From Acidaminococcaceae bacterium (lineage in GTDB: Bacteria > Bacillota > Negativicutes > Acidaminococcales > Acidaminococcaceae): a stretch of 14,765 bases of DNA. Of the stretch, positions 12,502 through 14,765 are shown piece by piece. Both the position numbers and the translations under genes were made by a program. The stretch spans positions 1 through 14,765 of the forward strand of contig JALCSJ010000037.1 in the NCBI GenBank assembly GCA_022653215.1, in the 5' to 3' direction. Below the pieces are notes generated by a model that searched no databases, had not been told where the DNA came from, and saw only the letters and a program-made list of their open reading frames with translations. Within the stretch, counting starts at the first letter, position 1. The number at the start of each line of letters is the position of its first letter.

Positions 12502-13482
12502 ATGATTAAACAATTAGACAACAATTTATATACTTTTGAAATACCTTTGCCCGGCAGCCCTTTAAAATGGATTAATACATATGTTATTAAAGGGAACCCA
12601 GGAGAGAAAAATCTTCTTGTGGATACGGGATTTAACAGGCCTGAATGTTTACAGGCTTTATTAAAAGGCATGGAAGAATTACAAATAAATCCACGACAAA
12701 CAAATGTATTCCTTACCCATTGTCATTCTGACCATACAGGAAATGCTCCTGCTTTGGCGAAGCTAGGGTGTCAGGTGTTTATGGGCGCAACTGCTCATCA
12801 ATTGCAATTGCGTAATACCTGGCCTATTAAACATAAGCGGGCTTTAAAAGAAGGTGTGAGCCAGTCTGTTCTTAAGCGTATGTTTGTCAGCAATCCGGCG
12901 ATTATGTATGCGCCAGAGCCATATTCTGCCATAGAACTGCAAGAAGGAGATAGGCTGAATTATGGTGGGTATAATCTTAGTTGTGTTTCTACGCCGGGAC
13001 ATACACCGGGACATATGTGCTTATATGATGAAAAAAAGAAATTAATGTTTTTAGGAGATCATGTGCTTTTTGACATAACGCCAAATATTAGTATTTGGAC
13101 GGAAATGCCAGATGCATTGGGAGATTATTTCAGCAGTCTAATAAAAGTAAAAAAAATGCCTGTGGTAATGGCCTTACCGGGTCATAGAACTACCGGTAAT
13201 ATGACAATGGTGGAAAGAATTAATGAATTGTTTGTTCATCATAGGATGCGTCTGGAAGAAACGGAAAATATTATACAAAAGCATCCCGGACTTAATGCTT
13301 ACCAGATTGCCGGAAAAATGACATGGAAAATCAGAAGCAAGAATTGGGAAGAATTTCCCCCCGGTCAGCAGTGGTTCGCAGTAGGTGAAACAATGACTCA
13401 TTTAGATTATTTATTGGCACGTGGACGTATTGACAGATGGGAAGATAAAGAAGGTAACAGAACCTATTATGTGGAACCATAA
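12502..13482 (+). CDS. Metallo-beta-lactamase fold hydrolase with C-terminal helical extension
   Basis: A metal-dependent hydrolase of the metallo-beta-lactamase superfamily, 326 residues. The metal motif H-x-H-x-D-H is THCHSDHTGNAP (His73, His75, Asp77, His78). Further ligands are expected in TPGHTPGHMCLYDE, in FLGDH, and in ALPGHR, all present in order. After about residue 220 the chain leaves the catalytic core for a helical, winged-helix-like tail ending in RIDRWEDKEGNRTYYVEP, a layout seen in many uncharacterised MBL-fold proteins (beta-lactamase-associated winged helix). I chose ATG 12502 because AAAGGATGGG lies just upstream; ATG 12490 has no ribosome site. Substrate unknown: thioester hydrolysis is one possibility given the CoA genes nearby, but no motif shows it. 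It is likely co-transcribed with the S66 peptidase downstream. Confidence 0.85.
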   Translation: MIKQLDNNLYTFEIPLPGSPLKWINTYVIKGNPGEKNLLVDTGFNRPECLQALLKGMEELQINPRQTNVFLTHCHSDHTGNAPALAKLGCQVFMGATAHQLQLRNTWPIKHKRALKEGVSQSVLKRMFVSNPAIMYAPEPYSAIELQEGDRLNYGGYNLSCVSTPGHTPGHMCLYDEKKKLMFLGDHVLFDITPNISIWTEMPDALGDYFSSLIKVKKMPVVMALPGHRTTGNMTMVERINELFVHHRMRLEETENIIQKHPGLNAYQIAGKMTWKIRSKNWEEFPPGQQWFAVGETMTHLDYLLARGRIDRWEDKEGNRTYYVEP

Positions 13483-13525
13483 TCTAGAGATAAACAAGAT
13501 TAATAAGAGACTGGGAAGTGAATAT

Positions 13526-14425
13526 ATGCAGGCGGAAAGAATAATGAATGGAAGCTGCATAGGACTTGTTAGCCCGAGCCATGTAGCGAAAACGGCAATT
13601 TATGAGCGTATTGCTATGGCCTTGCGCCGGTTGGGTTTTACCGTTAAACCAGGAAAACATTTGTTTAAAAATGCCTACGGTTATGCTGCAAGCACAAAGG
13701 ATCGAGTTGAAGATTTTAACAGAATGGTATCAGATCCAGAGGTAGAAATGATTATGTTTGGCGGCGGAGATACTGCCGTGGACTTGCTGCCATATATTGA
13801 TTATAAAAATATCGCTCGTCATCCCAAAATATTTGCCAGCTTCAGCGATGGAACTTCCATATTAAATGCTATTTATGCACAAACAGGTTTGATTACATAT
13901 TATGGTGTTGATGTCAGAGAGTTTTGTTATTTTCGTCAATACGATCGTGAACAGTTTTATGCCAATTTCATTAAGGACTATGAAGGACCGTTTTTTATAG
14001 GGGAAGAACCTTGGAAAGTTTTGTGCGGAGGGTTTTGCGAAGGGGTAATAATAGGTGGATATGCACCTTTGTTTGCCATGCTTCTTAGCAATAAACACTT
14101 TAAATATGATAAGAGAAAAAAATATTTGCTGATATTGGAAGATAATGAGAAATTTAGTAAACCGGAAGAAATTGCTACATATCTAGGCTATATTGAGCAA
14201 AGTGAATTCATAGAAAATGTTTCAGGATTAATTTTTGGCAGTTATTCAGATAATGTGCCGCAAATGCTGTTGGACTGCTTACAGAGGTTTGGCACGAGAA
14301 ATAAAATACCAGTTGTTTATACAGATGATTTTGGACACGGCAAACGGCATGGAATATTGCCAATAGGTGTTCATGCCAAGCTGGATGCCGACAGAGCCGG
14401 TTTAAAGTTCTGTGACCTGGTGTAA
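13526..14425 (+). CDS. S66 family serine peptidase (LD-carboxypeptidase / MccF-like)
   Basis: A cytoplasmic serine peptidase of MEROPS family S66, which includes LD-carboxypeptidase LdcA (murein tetrapeptide recycling) and MccF (microcin C immunity). The opening GSCIGLVSPS and the segment FGGGDTAVDLLPYID are family-typical. The Ser-Glu-His triad can be read as Ser107 in ASFSDGTS, Glu205 in LILEDNEKF and His271 in DDFGHGKRHG, and the closing LPIGVHAKLDAD is the usual C-terminal motif. Length is 299 residues from ATG 13526, which follows GGGAAG by seven bases; an upstream in-frame ATG at 13469 would overlap the preceding gene and lacks a well-spaced site. No signal peptide is seen. The Glu neighbourhood (LEDNEKFSKPEE) suggests the MccF-like rather than strict LdcA branch, a soft call. 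Function next to the MBL-fold hydrolase is unknown. Confidence 0.85.
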   Translation: MQAERIMNGSCIGLVSPSHVAKTAIYERIAMALRRLGFTVKPGKHLFKNAYGYAASTKDRVEDFNRMVSDPEVEMIMFGGGDTAVDLLPYIDYKNIARHPKIFASFSDGTSILNAIYAQTGLITYYGVDVREFCYFRQYDREQFYANFIKDYEGPFFIGEEPWKVLCGGFCEGVIIGGYAPLFAMLLSNKHFKYDKRKKYLLILEDNEKFSKPEEIATYLGYIEQSEFIENVSGLIFGSYSDNVPQMLLDCLQRFGTRNKIPVVYTDDFGHGKRHGILPIGVHAKLDADRAGLKFCDLV

Positions 14426-14442
14426 GAAGAAGGGAAAACAAA

Positions 14443-14751
14443 ATGAACAATATGAAAAAAGAACAAATGATTACTAAAATACAAGAAATAGTAAAAGATG
14501 AAAAATTTAGGATGGATGCCTATTTCTTTTGCGGATTTCCTTCCGGGACACCTAATGAAAAGCTTTTACATGCCTGTGAAGCATATTTGGACACTTGGGA
14601 GAAGAAAAAATCTGATAAGAATATTACGGAACATATGATTGAAAAATTGGAAGAAGCTGCTGCGGCGGCAAAAGTTTCCACTGTTGCCAATATAGTGGAC
14701 AACAATAATGATATAGAGCAGATTTTAGCCCATAAAGAGTTGCTTTATTAA
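14443..14751 (+). CDS. Hypothetical protein, 102 residues, mainly helical
   Basis: I do not recognise this protein. It is 102 residues, Lys/Glu/Ala-rich and apparently mostly alpha-helical, with a central segment YFFCGFPSGTPNEKLLHACE (27-46) containing two Cys (30 and 45) and a helix rich in Glu and Ala (about 66-77). There is no signal peptide or membrane span. It is real by position: it starts 17 bases after the S66 peptidase stop, with GAAGAAGGG (14427-14434) eight bases before the ATG, and codon use is like its neighbours. It is probably the third gene of the MBL-hydrolase/S66 unit. The window ends 14 bases after its stop, so later genes are not visible. Confidence 0.65.
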   Translation: MNNMKKEQMITKIQEIVKDEKFRMDAYFFCGFPSGTPNEKLLHACEAYLDTWEKKKSDKNITEHMIEKLEEAAAAAKVSTVANIVDNNNDIEQILAHKELLY

Positions 14752-14765
14752 TTCATAAATTGTAT

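Overview
The window reads as a chromosomal catabolic locus of a low-GC, probably anaerobic, Gram-positive-type bacterium (Bacillota). The reasons are strong GGAGG-type ribosome sites, tight same-strand gene packing, an acyl-CoA dehydrogenase/EtfB/EtfA set like those of amino-acid fermenters, several Fe-S proteins and a cre-like CcpA site. Clostridia or Negativicutes is a guess; nothing here fixes the genus. All genes lie on the + strand. There is no RNA gene, mobile element or CRISPR, and no gene-free stretch over 300 bases.

Layout. 149-613 flavin-reductase-like flavoprotein; 658-2184 neurotransmitter:sodium symporter (NSS) family transporter; 2258-5670 a five-gene amine/imino-acid dehydrogenase set (plant-type 2Fe-2S protein, pyridine-nucleotide-disulfide-type FAD protein, ferredoxin-like 4Fe-4S protein, BFD-like 2Fe-2S protein, DAO-type FAD protein); 5689-6588 class I aldolase of the DapA/NanA superfamily; 6608-7399 Asp/Glu racemase superfamily protein; 7435-8787 CoA-acylating aldehyde dehydrogenase; a cre-like site at 8808-8821; 8864-9295 hotdog 3-aminoacyl-CoA ammonia-lyase; a rho-independent terminator at 9314-9361; 9416-12390 acyl-CoA dehydrogenase with EtfB and EtfA; a stem-loop at 12406-12447; then 12502-14751 a metallo-beta-lactamase-fold hydrolase, an S66 (LD-carboxypeptidase/MccF-like) peptidase and a 102-residue unknown protein.

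How the genes may work together (inference). The transporter brings in an amino or imino acid, the racemase sets its stereochemistry, and the five-part dehydrogenase oxidises the C-N bond to a cyclic imine or 2-oxo acid. The DapA-like aldolase splits off pyruvate and an aldehyde, the acylating dehydrogenase turns the aldehyde into an acyl-CoA, the lyase removes a beta-amino group as ammonia, and acyl-CoA dehydrogenase/EtfBA reduces the resulting enoyl-CoA. The simplest substrate satisfying every step is 4-hydroxypipecolate: oxidation gives 4-hydroxy-1-piperideine-2-carboxylate, which is the DapA product minus its 6-carboxylate. Retro-aldol cleavage gives pyruvate plus 3-aminopropanal, then beta-alanyl-CoA, acryloyl-CoA and propionyl-CoA. 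The aldolase lacks the Arg that binds the aspartate-semialdehyde carboxylate in DapA, as this predicts. I know of no description of this gene combination as a pathway, but I cannot search; it is a hypothesis from domain content and chemistry.
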